From the NCBI RefSeq assembly GCF_024585165.1, contig NZ_CP029008.1:4154001-4218000 (forward strand): DNA of 64,000 nt, written 5' to 3'. This document shows positions 8,194 through 17,611 of this stretch, piece by piece; positions within the stretch are counted from its first letter, which is position 1; each line of letters begins with the position of its first letter. The notes under the pieces were generated by a model. It saw only the letters and a list, made by a program, of their open reading frames with translations. It had not been told where the DNA came from and made no database searches. The DNA is from Bradyrhizobium sp. WBOS07 (GTDB lineage Bacteria; Pseudomonadota; Alphaproteobacteria; Rhizobiales; Xanthobacteraceae). Position numbers and translations under genes: made by a program.

Positions 8194-8777
8194 GCAGACG
8201 GTCTTCATTTTCGCTACGCGGACGCAAGGCTCTCGTCGCCATCAAAGACGAACGCGACGCAACCATCGTGCGACGCCAGTTCGAGCGTCTGGGACTCGAG
8301 GGTGTCGCATGGACGCCGGCGGAGCCCGTCGACTTCGCACCGGATTTGGTGTTGATCGACGACGAATTCCTGCCCCTGCTGCAACCGGCGCAACGCGCAT
8401 TCCTGACGCGATCACCTGTCATCGCCCTGCTCGGCACAGAGACGCCAAGCCGACTCAAGCTAGTGTTCGAACTCGATCCAGCCTCGTTTCTCATCAAGCC
8501 GTTGCGATCGGCCGGCATCTATGCAGCTCTCGTCATGGCATTCGAGCGGAACGAACGCACGAGCGAGTTGAAACAACAGATTTTCAAGCTCGAACAGCGT
8601 CTGCGGTCACGTCGCGTCGTGCTCGCCGCCGTTCTTCAGGTCATGCATTCGCATGCGCTCACCGAACCTGCTTCCTTTGCACTGATCCGAAGAACTGCGA
8701 TGGAGCAGCGCAAGACGATCGAAGAGCTCTCGGCGGAGATAACGGCAAGGGGCATGCTTCCGCGCGCAACGGGTTAG
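8190..8777 (+). CDS. amiR: AmiR-like ANTAR-domain transcription antiterminator
   Basis: A 195-residue regulator with a receiver-like domain (about 12-115), a coiled-coil linker (118-140) and a C-terminal ANTAR RNA-binding domain (about 133-187; RVVLAAVLQVMHSHALTEPA and LIRRTAMEQRKTIEELSAEI). In the known family the ANTAR domain binds leader RNA and blocks termination. The 4-base ATGA overlap with amiC suggests a stoichiometric complex. The likely target is the leader terminator at 6702-6748. Receiver phosphorylation is not expected in AmiR, which is controlled by AmiC binding. Confidence 0.9.
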   Translation: MSRRSSFSLRGRKALVAIKDERDATIVRRQFERLGLEGVAWTPAEPVDFAPDLVLIDDEFLPLLQPAQRAFLTRSPVIALLGTETPSRLKLVFELDPASFLIKPLRSAGIYAALVMAFERNERTSELKQQIFKLEQRLRSRRVVLAAVLQVMHSHALTEPASFALIRRTAMEQRKTIEELSAEITARGMLPRATG

Positions 8778-8797
8778 ATTGCTTCCTGTTGGCAACG

Positions 8798-9004
8798 ATG
8801 CCGGAGACGGAAGAATCGAGATCACCGAGGCACAAATCGGTCTATCGGCGTTTCGAGGCGGCGTCCGTTCTTCTCTACGATCGCATGGCGGCCGACCGCC
8901 CGGACAACATGAGGGTCCACGTCGACTTCAAGCACTATTTCGATGACAGCGCGGCGCAGCTGCCCCAATGCGTCGCCGACCTGGCCGTCAAAAACACCGT
9001 TTGA
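8798..9004 (+). CDS. Possible small hypothetical protein
   Basis: A 68-codon frame beginning MPETEESRSPRHKSVYRRFE, 20 bases after amiR on the same strand. There is no recognisable domain or clear ribosome-binding site. Its last codons lie inside the inverted repeat that forms the tRNA terminator on the other strand, which argues against a conserved C-terminus. It could be a non-coding frame. Confidence 0.3.
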   Translation: MPETEESRSPRHKSVYRRFEAASVLLYDRMAADRPDNMRVHVDFKHYFDDSAAQLPQCVADLAVKNTV

Positions 9005-9036
9005 AAAACCGTTCTAGTCCGGCCTTCTCAAACGGT
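8990..9036 (-). terminator. Intrinsic terminator downstream of tRNA-Lys
   Basis: On the minus strand ACCGTTTGA pairs perfectly with TCAAACGGT (9 bp, 23-base loop) and is followed by GTTTTTG. It lies about 27 bases after the tRNA 3' end. Confidence 0.7.
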
Positions 9037-9062
9037 CTCTCTCGCTAAGGTCTTGATTTAAA

Positions 9063-9138
<76 letters not shown>

Positions 9139-9242
9139 GAAAGGCCGGTCAAAGCCTTGCGAGGCCGGTCGTTTAGCAAAGCGATCCGGGTCTGGCAAGC
9201 GACCGGTCGCAAGTTTTCCAAGGTTCTTCCACAGCGCCGGAA

Positions 9243-9272
9243 AAGCGAAAAGCCGCTGGATTCCAGCGGCTT
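9243..9272 (-). terminator. Intrinsic terminator of the Spy/CpxP-like gene
   Basis: On the minus strand AAGCCGCTGG pairs with CCAGCGGCTT around a 3-base loop and is followed by the T-rich string TTTTCGCTTTT. It lies about 50 bases after the stop of the gene at 9321-9923. Confidence 0.75.
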
Positions 9273-9320
9273 CGCCGGGGTTGATCCCAGGGGCTGATTC
9301 CCCGCAAAAACCCGCCTCGT

Positions 9321-9923
9321 TTAGAGCCGGCCCTCGCGGTCGCGGTCCTCGCCGCCGTCGCGGTCATGGTGGAAATGCTCCATGCCGTGCCCCATCATGC
9401 GATCCATGCCGCGCTCCATGAAGTGGCGGTGCCGCGGGCCATCCTCGCCGCCGCCGAACGGGCCGCGGTGGCGGGTCAGCACGGCGAGGCGCCGCTTCTG
9501 GCCCTCGTCCAGGGTCTTGTAGAGCGGATCGGCGGCGTCGGCGATCTTCTTCAGGGCCGCGGACGTCGCGCCCATGTCCTCGGCGCGCTGGCGCAGACGG
9601 GCGACCGGATCGTCCACCTTGTCGGCGTCCTTGCCGGCATCGCCGGGGCCGGCATTCATCCGCGCATTGGCGCGGTCGATGCGCAGCTTGGCGAACTCGC
9701 GCACGGCAGCCTCGACCGGCGGCCACAGCTTCTCCTGATCGGCGTTGAGCTTCAGCCCGGCATGGACGGCGGCGATCCGCGCATCGACGAGGGCGGCGCG
9801 ATCCTCCGGGTTCATGCGCATGTGGCGGACGTGCTCCATCCACGGGCGATGGTATTGGGCGTAGACCGCGCCTGAGCCGGCGATGCTGAGCACGGCGATG
9901 GCGGCGATGGTGAACTTCTTCAT
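9321..9923 (-). CDS. Spy/CpxP-family-like periplasmic protein
   Basis: A 200-residue exported protein: signal peptide MKKFTIAAIAVLSIAGSGA ending near VYAQ, then a helical, charged domain with an LTxxQ-like motif (LNADQEKLW) and a His/Met-rich tail (GMDRMMGHGMEHFHHDRD). Spy/CpxP proteins are periplasmic chaperones or metal-stress proteins; the His/Met tail hints at metal binding. The start follows AGGAGG at 6 bases. A monocistronic unit with its own terminator. The family call rests on the pattern and is moderately sure. Confidence 0.75.
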   Translation of the reverse strand: MKKFTIAAIAVLSIAGSGAVYAQYHRPWMEHVRHMRMNPEDRAALVDARIAAVHAGLKLNADQEKLWPPVEAAVREFAKLRIDRANARMNAGPGDAGKDADKVDDPVARLRQRAEDMGATSAALKKIADAADPLYKTLDEGQKRRLAVLTRHRGPFGGGEDGPRHRHFMERGMDRMMGHGMEHFHHDRDGGEDRDREGRL

Positions 9924-10057
9924 CCGAACCTCCTCTGGAAGGATGTTCATGAAGATGGGCGCGGTGCGGCTGACGCGCAACTTACAAGTTGGACAGGGAG
10001 TGCGTCCTTACCAAGATGTAACGAACGATTTTACCGTCGCAATCGGAATCGTTCGCA

Positions 10058-10093
10058 ACAAAAAGGCTTCCGTGCAAACCGCACGGAAGCCTT
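10058..10093 (-). terminator. Intrinsic terminator of the TRAP binding-protein gene
   Basis: A perfect 13-bp stem (AAGGCTTCCGTGC / GCACGGAAGCCTT) with a 5-base loop, followed on the minus strand by TTTTTG. It lies 18 bases after the stop codon at 10112. Confidence 0.85.
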
Positions 10094-10111
10094 CGTTCAT
10101 CGCTACACGGA

Positions 10112-11116
10112 TCAGTTGGTCGTGCTCTTGGCCTCTTTGAGGAATTCGTCGATCAGCGGCTGACCGATGCGGCTTGCGGCATCCTTGTAGACCGGCTCCA
10201 TGGCCTTGCGCATCGCCTCGCTCTGCTCCGCCGTGAGCTTGATGATCTCGCTCTTGCCGCTCTTCTTGATTTCGGCGAGCGCGTCGTCGTTCTCCTTCTG
10301 CGACTGCGTGTTGCCGAACTCGGTCGCTTCCTTCATCGCCTTGTTGAGCTGGTCGCGGATGTCGGCGGGCAGATCGTCCCAGAACTTCTTGTTCACGATC
10401 ACGACGTAGCCGATATAGCCGTGATTGGTCTCGGTGATGTACTTCTGCACCTCGTGCATCTTCTGGGTATAGATGTTCGACCAGGTGTTCTCCTGGCCGT
10501 CGACCACGCCGGTCTGCAGCGCCTGATAGACTTCCGAGAACGCCATCACCTGCGGCAGCGAGCCGAGCGCCTTGAACTGGGCCTGCAGCACGCGCGAGGA
10601 CTGGATGCGGAACTTGACGCCCTGATAGTCGGCGGGCGTGATCAGCTTCTTGTTCGCGCTCATCTGCTTGAAGCCATTGTCCCAATAGGCCAACCCGGAG
10701 ATGCCCTTGGCATCCAGCAGCTTGAGCAGCCGCGTGCCGAGCGGCCCTTCCGTCACCTTCCGCAGCGTCTTGATGTCGGGCAGGATGTAGGGCAGGTCGA
10801 ACACCTCGAACTCGCGGATGCCGAGCGGCCCGAACTTGGAGTTGGAGGGCGCCAGCATCTGCACGCTGCCGAGCTGGAGCGCCTCGAGCTCTTCCTTGTC
10901 CTTGTACAGCGTCGAGTTCGGGTAGACCTCGACCTTGACCTTGCCGGCGGTATATTTCTCGGCCAGCTCCTTGAACTTCTCCGCCGCCTTGCCCTTCGGC
11001 GTGTCGGTGGCGACGACGTGGCTGAACTTGATGATGATCGGCGATTGGGCCGATGCCGGCCCGGCCAGCCCGAGTGCCAATGCCGCGATGGACGCGGCGA
11101 TCGCGAAGGTGCGCAT
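10112..11116 (-). CDS. TRAP transporter substrate-binding protein (DctP family)
   Basis: A 334-residue periplasmic solute receptor. The signal peptide ends near ASAQ; the mature protein starts IIIKFSHVVATDTPKGKAAE, the usual DctP opening, and carries TGVVDGQENTWSNIYTQKMHE and a carboxylate-binding arginine region (VKFRIQSSRVLQAQ). DctP proteins bind dicarboxylates or other organic acids for Na+-driven uptake. The start has GGGAGAG upstream. No DctQ or DctM membrane gene is adjacent on either side and a strong terminator follows, so it is an orphan receptor here. Confidence 0.92.
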   Translation of the reverse strand: MRTFAIAASIAALALGLAGPASAQSPIIIKFSHVVATDTPKGKAAEKFKELAEKYTAGKVKVEVYPNSTLYKDKEELEALQLGSVQMLAPSNSKFGPLGIREFEVFDLPYILPDIKTLRKVTEGPLGTRLLKLLDAKGISGLAYWDNGFKQMSANKKLITPADYQGVKFRIQSSRVLQAQFKALGSLPQVMAFSEVYQALQTGVVDGQENTWSNIYTQKMHEVQKYITETNHGYIGYVVIVNKKFWDDLPADIRDQLNKAMKEATEFGNTQSQKENDDALAEIKKSGKSEIIKLTAEQSEAMRKAMEPVYKDAASRIGQPLIDEFLKEAKSTTN

Positions 11117-11249
11117 AATCTCTCCCTGGTGCTATTTGGGCCGCCCGGCATGCGGGCGGCCAATCCTCTTGCCCGCCTGCATCAATACAGGCCGGCGGCT
11201 TGCGCCGCTATTGGCCCTTAGCAGGGCAGGTATTCATGGTGAATGCCGC

Positions 11250-11378
11250 CTGCGCTCCCTCTCCCGCCTTGGGTTGGGGAGAGGGTGTTTCGGCAACGGG
11301 ACATTTCCCCATGGGGAAAGAATCCTCACCCGCCATGCTTCGCGTGTCGGCCTCTCCCGCAAGCGGGAGAGGCGAAGA
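11250..11378. repeat. Palindromic intergenic repeat, CTCTCCC family (copy 1)
   Basis: A 129-base element with CCCTCTCCC at the left and CCTCTCCCGC-AA-GCGGGAGAGG at the right, plus internal inverted pieces (GGAGAGGGTGTTTC, CCTCACCCGCC). Related copies are at 21606-21750, 27339-27747 and 28938-29060. It fills the gap between the TRAP gene and leuA. It has no T-run, so it is not a standard terminator. Confidence 0.75.
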
Positions 11379-11382
11379 AACG

Positions 11383-12945
<1,563 letters not shown>

Positions 12946-13024
12946 TTCAGATTTCCTTTTGAGCTTTTGCGCCGTTCAGGCCGTCTTGGTCCCTGGCGCT
13001 TGAGGTGTCCGGTGATCTCGACCA

Positions 13025-13070
13025 GCCCCTGAGCGCCCAGGCGCATGGCGCCCAGCCGGCCCTCAGGGGC
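13025..13070 (-). promoter_or_regulatory. Leader hairpin upstream of leuA (candidate attenuator)
   Basis: On the minus strand GCCCCTGAG pairs with CTCAGGGGC (9 bp) and encloses a second stem GGCGC-CAT-GCGCC. The left arm overlaps the stop codon of the Leu-rich leader ORF, the arrangement expected if ribosome stalling decides RNA folding. No T-run follows, so the termination mechanism is unclear. Confidence 0.55.
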
Positions 13071-13182
13071 AGCTAAGAAGAAGCCCGCCAATCAGCAGGG
13101 TGGGCAGCAGCGCGGCCGGGATCGTGGCGGCGGCCAGAGCCACCTCCCCCGAAATCCCCTCGATTTGGCCGCGAATCAGCAT
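13063..13182 (-). CDS. Putative leucine leader peptide for leuA attenuation
   Basis: A 39-residue ORF 117 bases upstream of leuA on the same strand. It contains nine leucines, clustered as ALLPTLLIGGLLLSCP at the C-terminus, with six CTG and three CTT codons. AAAGGG lies 7-8 bases before its ATG. The stop codon is embedded in a strong hairpin. Leader peptides rich in the regulated amino acid are the hallmark of attenuation, and leu leaders are known in proteobacteria. Too short to be a typical protein; experimentally unproven here. Confidence 0.6.
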   Translation of the reverse strand: MLIRGQIEGISGEVALAAATIPAALLPTLLIGGLLLSCP

Positions 13183-13340
13183 TGCCGGACCCTTTTGAGC
13201 CCTCAAATCCTCGGTCAAAACCGTTGACGGTTGGTTGCCGGGAGGCTCAGTGGCCCGTTTCTAGACGAGAAATGGCCGCAACTGCAACGCCAAAAGATGG
13301 TCAAGGGAGCTGACCTGATGTTGGGGGCACGCCCCCGCCT

Positions 13341-13490
13341 GTCCCGGACGCGCTGCAGCGTTCTTACGTTGCGGCGCAGAGCCGGGACCCAGGGCCACAA
13401 GGCACGGCGCGGATGGGCCCCGGCTCTGCAGCGCACCACCCCGGACGATCCTCCGCATCGGCCGGGCCGCTGCGCTGCGTCCGGGGCACG
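13341..13490. repeat. Intergenic inverted repeat, GTCCCGGAC/GTCCGGGGCAC family (copy 1)
   Basis: The element starts TGTCCCGGACGCGCTGCAGC, contains CCGGGACCCAGGGCC, and ends GCTGCGCTGCGTCCGGGGCA. A second copy with the same order of motifs is at 63208-63308. No reading frame or regulatory motif is evident. Confidence 0.7.
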
Positions 13491-13536
13491 CGAGCGTAGT
13501 GGCGGATGAGGCGAGAGCTGCTTCTCCAATCACCAC

Positions 13537-13638
13537 TGTCATTCCCCGCGAAGGCGGGGAATCCAGTACGCCGCGGCTTCTCGGATTGATCTCTAGCGTC
13601 TCTGGAATACTGGATCGCCCGCTTTCGCGGGCGATGAC
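13537..13638. repeat. Intergenic palindromic repeat with TGTCAT...ATGACA ends
   Basis: The left arm is TGTCATTCCCCGCGAAGGCG followed by GGGAATCCAGTA; the right arm is TACTGGATCGCCCGC, TTTC and GCGGGCGATGACA. It is built of nested hairpins and has no coding content. This looks like a mobile-type intergenic repeat. Confidence 0.7.
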
Positions 13639-14114
13639 ATCGCGTGTGTGGCGACGGACATGCCTTCTCGCTCTCGCGGCTGGAGTCGCCCGAGCTTTGC
13701 TTGCGTCTCCACCCTCAAAGCCAAGAGGGTGCAGGGAAGGCCGGGTGCTGACAACGCACCCGCGGTCCGCTGCGCGCAATGCACACGCAGGAAGAACCGC
13801 ACAGCAGCATACAGGTGGTGCCGATCACTCGGCCTTCCCTGCGCGATGGTCGGACAGCTTATGCCGTGCTCTCCCGGGAGCCGAACTTTCCTTCTGGCCT
13901 CCCTCGCCCCGCGAATTGAATGATGCAGTCTGCCCGGTTGGGCTCGCTCGCACCTCCGCGGAAGCTTGACCGTAGCAACGACGGCCAGGACCACACGGTT
14001 TTGCCGTACGCGCATTCGTTCGCACCACAGGGTCGACGGCATCGTGCACGTAGCCATCGAATGTTGGCGCGACGAACTGAACAGCGCCGTTCGTCTGCAC
14101 GCGGGTGTTGGACT

Positions 14115-14150
14115 CACAGGGACTACCCGCCCCACAGGGACTACCCGCCC
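14115..14150. repeat. Two tandem copies of an 18-base unit
   Basis: The unit CACAGGGACTACCCGCCC occurs at 14115-14132 and again, identically, at 14133-14150, followed by a partial CCTGCCCG. It lies within the gene-poor region; function unknown. Confidence 0.9.
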
Positions 14151-14336
14151 TGCCCGTCCCATCTCGTGCCGACGCTGCCGCGTCCACCGCAAGCCCGGCT
14201 CGCGATCAAGACGACGACGAGATCGCCCCTCCTGAGTGAGCCGGGATGGGCGACACATACGTCAAAACCGAATTTCGGTAAAGTAGAATATTTTCGCGCG
14301 GAGGGATTGACAGAGGGCGACACAGGCAAGGTGCCG

Positions 14337-14424
14337 TAGCCCGGATGGAGCGCAAGCGTAATCCGGGACGATGCGAGATGCCGGGCGAGCGGCCCCGGAT
14401 TGCGCTGCGCTCCATTCGGGCTAC
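14337..14424. repeat. Intergenic palindromic repeat, TAGCCCGGATGGAGCG family
   Basis: The left arm TAGCCCGGATGGAGCGCAAG CGTAATCCGGG is mirrored on the right by CCCCGGATTGCGCTGCGCTC CATTCGGGCTA. The 88-base element could fold into one long imperfect hairpin between the repeat region and the small membrane-protein gene. No T-run. Confidence 0.75.
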
Positions 14425-14437
14425 AAGAACAACGCCT

Positions 14438-14701
14438 CTATCCCGCGCGGCGGGCGCGGGCCCTCGTTTCCCAGCGGGTCAGCATCTGGCCGAGCTCGCC
14501 GTTGACCACGGGGACGGCTGTGATGGCGTTCGTGATCTCGTTGGTGTTGGCCGGCGCGTTCGCATTGAGCCAGTCCGGCTCGGTGTATTCGCGCCAGCGG
14601 CGGGCTTCCGCACGCCGCTTGTTCGAGATGTGGTCACGCGTGAAATAGCCGGCCGCGAATGCGATCCCCAGCAACACGATCAATACGACGACGCCAGCCA
14701 C
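14438..14701 (-). CDS. Small membrane-anchored hypothetical protein
   Basis: An 87-residue protein with one N-terminal membrane segment (VAGVVVLIVLLGIAFAAGYF) followed by a basic cytoplasmic-looking part with YTEPDWLNANAPANTNEITN. A GTG start at 14699-14701 with GGAG 6 bases upstream was preferred; a TTG two codons earlier keeps the same frame but has poor spacing. It is a stand-alone gene and I do not recognise its family. Confidence 0.6.
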   Translation of the reverse strand: MAGVVVLIVLLGIAFAAGYFTRDHISNKRRAEARRWREYTEPDWLNANAPANTNEITNAITAVPVVNGELGQMLTRWETRARARRAG

Positions 14702-15023
14702 GCTCAACTCCGTTCATCGCCCCCGGACGGTGTTTGCGGGGCAATGCGCGCGAAATCATGGCTTGAGCCGGGCCGAATGCGTTGCATGCCGCGCTTTGCC
14801 GCAAGCAAATTTTTGCGCTGGCCTGCGGAACATTTTCGAGCCCTGCGAACTGCGCAAGGCTGATGCGGAGCGCGCCCGCTCCAAACGCATTCGAATATGA
14901 CGGGATTGCGGCCCCCGACATCGCGCGAGAGCAATTCCAGTCTCGCAACCGGCGCCGGACCGCATTAACCTCCAGTTGCTCGGCCGGATCAACCGGCCAG
15001 CCGAACGATATTGGGAGGACGCC
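14702..15023. other. Intergenic region, nothing recognised
   Basis: About 320 bases between divergent genes (small membrane protein on minus, SMP-30-like on plus). It must hold both promoters. I see no repeat, RNA or clear consensus promoter. Confidence 0.5.
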
Positions 15024-16241
15024 ATGACACGCCAGGAACAGCGTGAGCAGGAGCTTGCGCTTTCACGACGAACACTTGTCCGGGGGCTTGCGCTTGGCGC
15101 TGCGGCCACCGTCGCCGGCCCTGCGCTAGCCCAGACCGGACCCGCCGCACCGCCGACCACCATCACCAATCCGCCGCGCGATTTCGGACCTCACGGCGCG
15201 CCGACCACCTATTTCTGGGACCCCGACATCATCGCGGTCGATCCCTCCTTCAACGATCTCGCGCAACCCAACACCGCGATCAAGCGTCTCTACACCGGCT
15301 TGCTGTGGGCCGAGGGCCCGGCATGGAGCGCGCAAGGACGATACCTGTTGTGGAGCGACATTCCCAACAACCGGCAGATGCGCTGGAGCGAAGACGACGG
15401 CCGGGTCAGCGTGTTTCGCACCCCCTCAAACAATTCCAACGGCAACTCCTTCGACTTCCAGGGACGCCAGCTTTCCTGCGAGCATCTGACCCGCCGGGTG
15501 ACGCGCTATGAGCATGACGGCACCGCCACCGTGCTGGCCGACTCCTATCAGGGCAAGAAGCTGAACTCGCCGAACGATGTCGCCGCGCATCCCGACGGCA
15601 GCTATTGGTTCACCGATCCGCCCTATGGCGGCCAGCTCTACGAAGGCGAGCCTGACGTCGCGGGCGGCCCGAGCAATGCGGGCGGCAAGCTCAATCCGCG
15701 GATCGGGCAGCCGGCCGGCTTCACACCGGGCAGGCGCGAGCTGCCGACCAATTGCTATCGCATCGACCCCTCCGGCCGCGTCGACCTCGTCGTCACCGAG
15801 GACCAGGTGCCCGATCCGAACGGCCTCTGCTTCTCGCCCGACTACAAGAAGCTCTACATTGCCTCCACCGGCAAGGGACCGGGCGACACCGGCCCCGGCG
15901 GCAAGGGCGAGATCTTCGTGTTAGACGTCGGCACCGACAACAAGCTGTCGAACCTGAAGAAGTTCACCGATTGCGTGGTCGACGGCGTGAAGTGCGGGCC
16001 GGACGGCCTGCGCTGCGACGTCAACGGCAATCTATGGGCCTCCAGCAATGCCGGCCGCGCCGTCGGCTATAGCGGCGTGACGGTGTGGTCGCCCGAGGGC
16101 AAGCTGCTCGGCCGCATCCGCCTGCCGGAGGTGTGCGGCAACGTCTGCTTCGGCGGCCCCAAGCGCAACCGCCTGTTTATGGCCGCGAGCCAGTCGCTCT
16201 ACGCGGTGTTCACGGCAACGCAGGGCGCAGGGCCGGGCTGA
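15024..16241 (+). CDS. SMP-30/gluconolactonase/LRE family protein, Tat-exported
   Basis: A 405-residue six-bladed beta-propeller hydrolase-like protein. The N-terminus has a twin-arginine signal (SRRTLVRGLALGAAATVAGP, cleavage near ALAQ). Propeller and metal-site strings are GLLWAEGPAWSAQGRYLLWS (metal Glu), LNSPNDVAAHPDGSYWFTDP (Asn/Asp) and PDGLRCDVNGNLWASS (Asp). Such enzymes open sugar lactones in a Ca2+- or Zn2+-dependent way; the substrate is not predictable. The start was chosen for GGGAGGAC 5 bases upstream. A monocistronic unit followed by a repeat. Confidence 0.88.
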   Translation: MTRQEQREQELALSRRTLVRGLALGAAATVAGPALAQTGPAAPPTTITNPPRDFGPHGAPTTYFWDPDIIAVDPSFNDLAQPNTAIKRLYTGLLWAEGPAWSAQGRYLLWSDIPNNRQMRWSEDDGRVSVFRTPSNNSNGNSFDFQGRQLSCEHLTRRVTRYEHDGTATVLADSYQGKKLNSPNDVAAHPDGSYWFTDPPYGGQLYEGEPDVAGGPSNAGGKLNPRIGQPAGFTPGRRELPTNCYRIDPSGRVDLVVTEDQVPDPNGLCFSPDYKKLYIASTGKGPGDTGPGGKGEIFVLDVGTDNKLSNLKKFTDCVVDGVKCGPDGLRCDVNGNLWASSNAGRAVGYSGVTVWSPEGKLLGRIRLPEVCGNVCFGGPKRNRLFMAASQSLYAVFTATQGAGPG

Positions 16242-16257
16242 GAGTGCACCGCTATCG

Positions 16258-16347
16258 TAAGGTGGGCAAAGGCGCAAAGCGCCGTGCCCACCTTCTCGTT
16301 CGGTATTGAAGGAGTCGTGGGCACGCTGCGCTTTGCCCAACCTACGG
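16258..16347. repeat. Intergenic repeat, GGTGGGCAAAGCGC/GTGGGCACG family (copy 1)
   Basis: The element reads AAGGTGGGCAAAGGCGCAAA GCGCCGTGCCCACC, a spacer, then GTGGGCACGCTGCGCTTTGC CCAACCTACGG. The same motifs in the same order occur at 58879-58974. It is non-coding. Confidence 0.7.
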
Positions 16348-16404
16348 CACCTGCAGACAGGACCACGGAGGTGACTCCCGGACAGAGCGCGTGATAATTG
16401 AGCC

Positions 16405-17526
16405 ATGGCAGACAAGATTCGCGTCGTTGTTCTCTATGGTGGCAGGTCAGGCGAGCACGAGGTCTCGCTGAAATCCGCCGCCTCCGTGCTCAGGCATCTC
16501 GACCGCTCGCGCTTCGAGATCATCCCCGTCTCCATCGACAAGGCAGGACGGTGGCAGTGGAACGATCTGCATGCGATCGATCAGGCGCAGGCGGCGTCCT
16601 TGCCGATCCTGCCCGACGCACCCGAAATACGGCTCGCCCGAACACCCGACGGACGCTGCGCGCTCATGCCGATCTCGGAAAGCGGAGCTGGCCCGCTCGA
16701 TGTCGACGTGGTCTTTCCGGTCCTGCACGGGCCGCTCTGCGAGGACGGCGCCGTGCAGGGCCTCCTGGAACTGGCTGAGGTTGCCTATGTCGGGTCGGGC
16801 GTTCTCGCCTCCGCCGTCAGCATGGACAAGGATATCGCCAAACGCCTCGCCGGATTAGCCGGCATTCCGGTCGCGCCCTATCGCGTGCTGACCCGCAAGG
16901 CCTTCGCCCGGGACCGCGCCGCGTCGGTCGCCAAGGCGACCGAGGGCTTGGCGCTCCCGGTCTTCGTCAAGCCTTGCAACATGGGCTCCAGCGTCGGCAT
17001 TCACAAGGTCAAGACGTGGGATGCGCTCGGCGCGGCGCTCGACGACGCATTTCGCTATGACGTCAAGGTGCTGGTCGAACAGGGCATAGACGCCCGAGAG
17101 ATCGAGATCGCGGTGCTCGATGGCGAGACGCCGTTCGCGAGCGTCGCCAGCGAGCTCAATCCCAACGCCCATCACGAATTCTACTCGTATGAGGCCAAGT
17201 ATCTGGACCCCGACGGCGCCCGGGTCGATCTTCCGGCCAGGCTCGACGCCGCCCAGATGGCGCGCGTGCGCATGCTCGCGGTGCAGGTCTTCGCGGCCCT
17301 CGAATGCAGCGACCTCGCGCGCGTCGACTTCTTCCTCGACTGGCACTCCGGCGAATTCTATTTCAACGAGATCAACACCCTGCCCGGCTTCACGTCGATC
17401 AGCATGTACCCGAAGATGATGGAAGCCTCCGGCGTACCCTATGGCGAGCTGCTGACGCGTCTCGTCGACCTGGCACTGGATCGGCACCTGCAGCGTCGAT
17501 CGCTGGAACGCGCCTACGCAAGCTAG
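16405..17526 (+). CDS. ddl: D-alanine--D-alanine ligase
   Basis: A 373-residue cytoplasmic ATP-grasp ligase joining two D-alanines for peptidoglycan. The N-terminal [19 protein letters not shown] is the family opening; ATP-grasp motifs are [36 protein letters not shown] and the metal-binding [17 protein letters not shown] near the C-terminus. It is slightly longer than the common 305-residue DdlB type, so more like DdlA. It is not near murC/ftsQ genes, so probably a second ligase, or one devoted to another D-Ala-D-X product. It is 85 bases ahead of the UvrA paralogue. Confidence 0.93.
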   Translation: MADKIRVVVLYGGRSGEHEVSLKSAASVLRHLDRSRFEIIPVSIDKAGRWQWNDLHAIDQAQAASLPILPDAPEIRLARTPDGRCALMPISESGAGPLDVDVVFPVLHGPLCEDGAVQGLLELAEVAYVGSGVLASAVSMDKDIAKRLAGLAGIPVAPYRVLTRKAFARDRAASVAKATEGLALPVFVKPCNMGSSVGIHKVKTWDALGAALDDAFRYDVKVLVEQGIDAREIEIAVLDGETPFASVASELNPNAHHEFYSYEAKYLDPDGARVDLPARLDAAQMARVRMLAVQVFAALECSDLARVDFFLDWHSGEFYFNEINTLPGFTSISMYPKMMEASGVPYGELLTRLVDLALDRHLQRRSLERAYAS

Positions 17527-17611
17527 GTTATCTGTCGGCACAGGCGACACCTGATCGCCGCGCGAAGCATGCGCCGCGCGGAGCCACTCCCGCCGCGGCC
17601 GGAGGATCCAG

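Larger units (their letters stand above)
13263..14336. other. Gene-poor repeat region
   Basis: About 1.07 kb with no convincing gene. It begins with the two repeats above; the remaining roughly 0.7 kb (13640-14336) carries short overlapping frames on both strands with biased Cys/Arg content (for example CAQCTRRKNRTAAYRWCRSL at about 13771-13830), typical of spurious frames in repeats. It includes an 18-base tandem duplication at 14115-14150. I believe similar stretches recur in Bradyrhizobium-type genomes, from memory. Confidence 0.5.

Noticed and set aside
13648..13923. 91-codon plus-strand frame with CAQCTRRKN motif
   Set aside because: It lies in a repeat-dense stretch with frames on both strands, lacks a ribosome-binding site and resembles spurious repeat-derived frames; listed only within the region entry.
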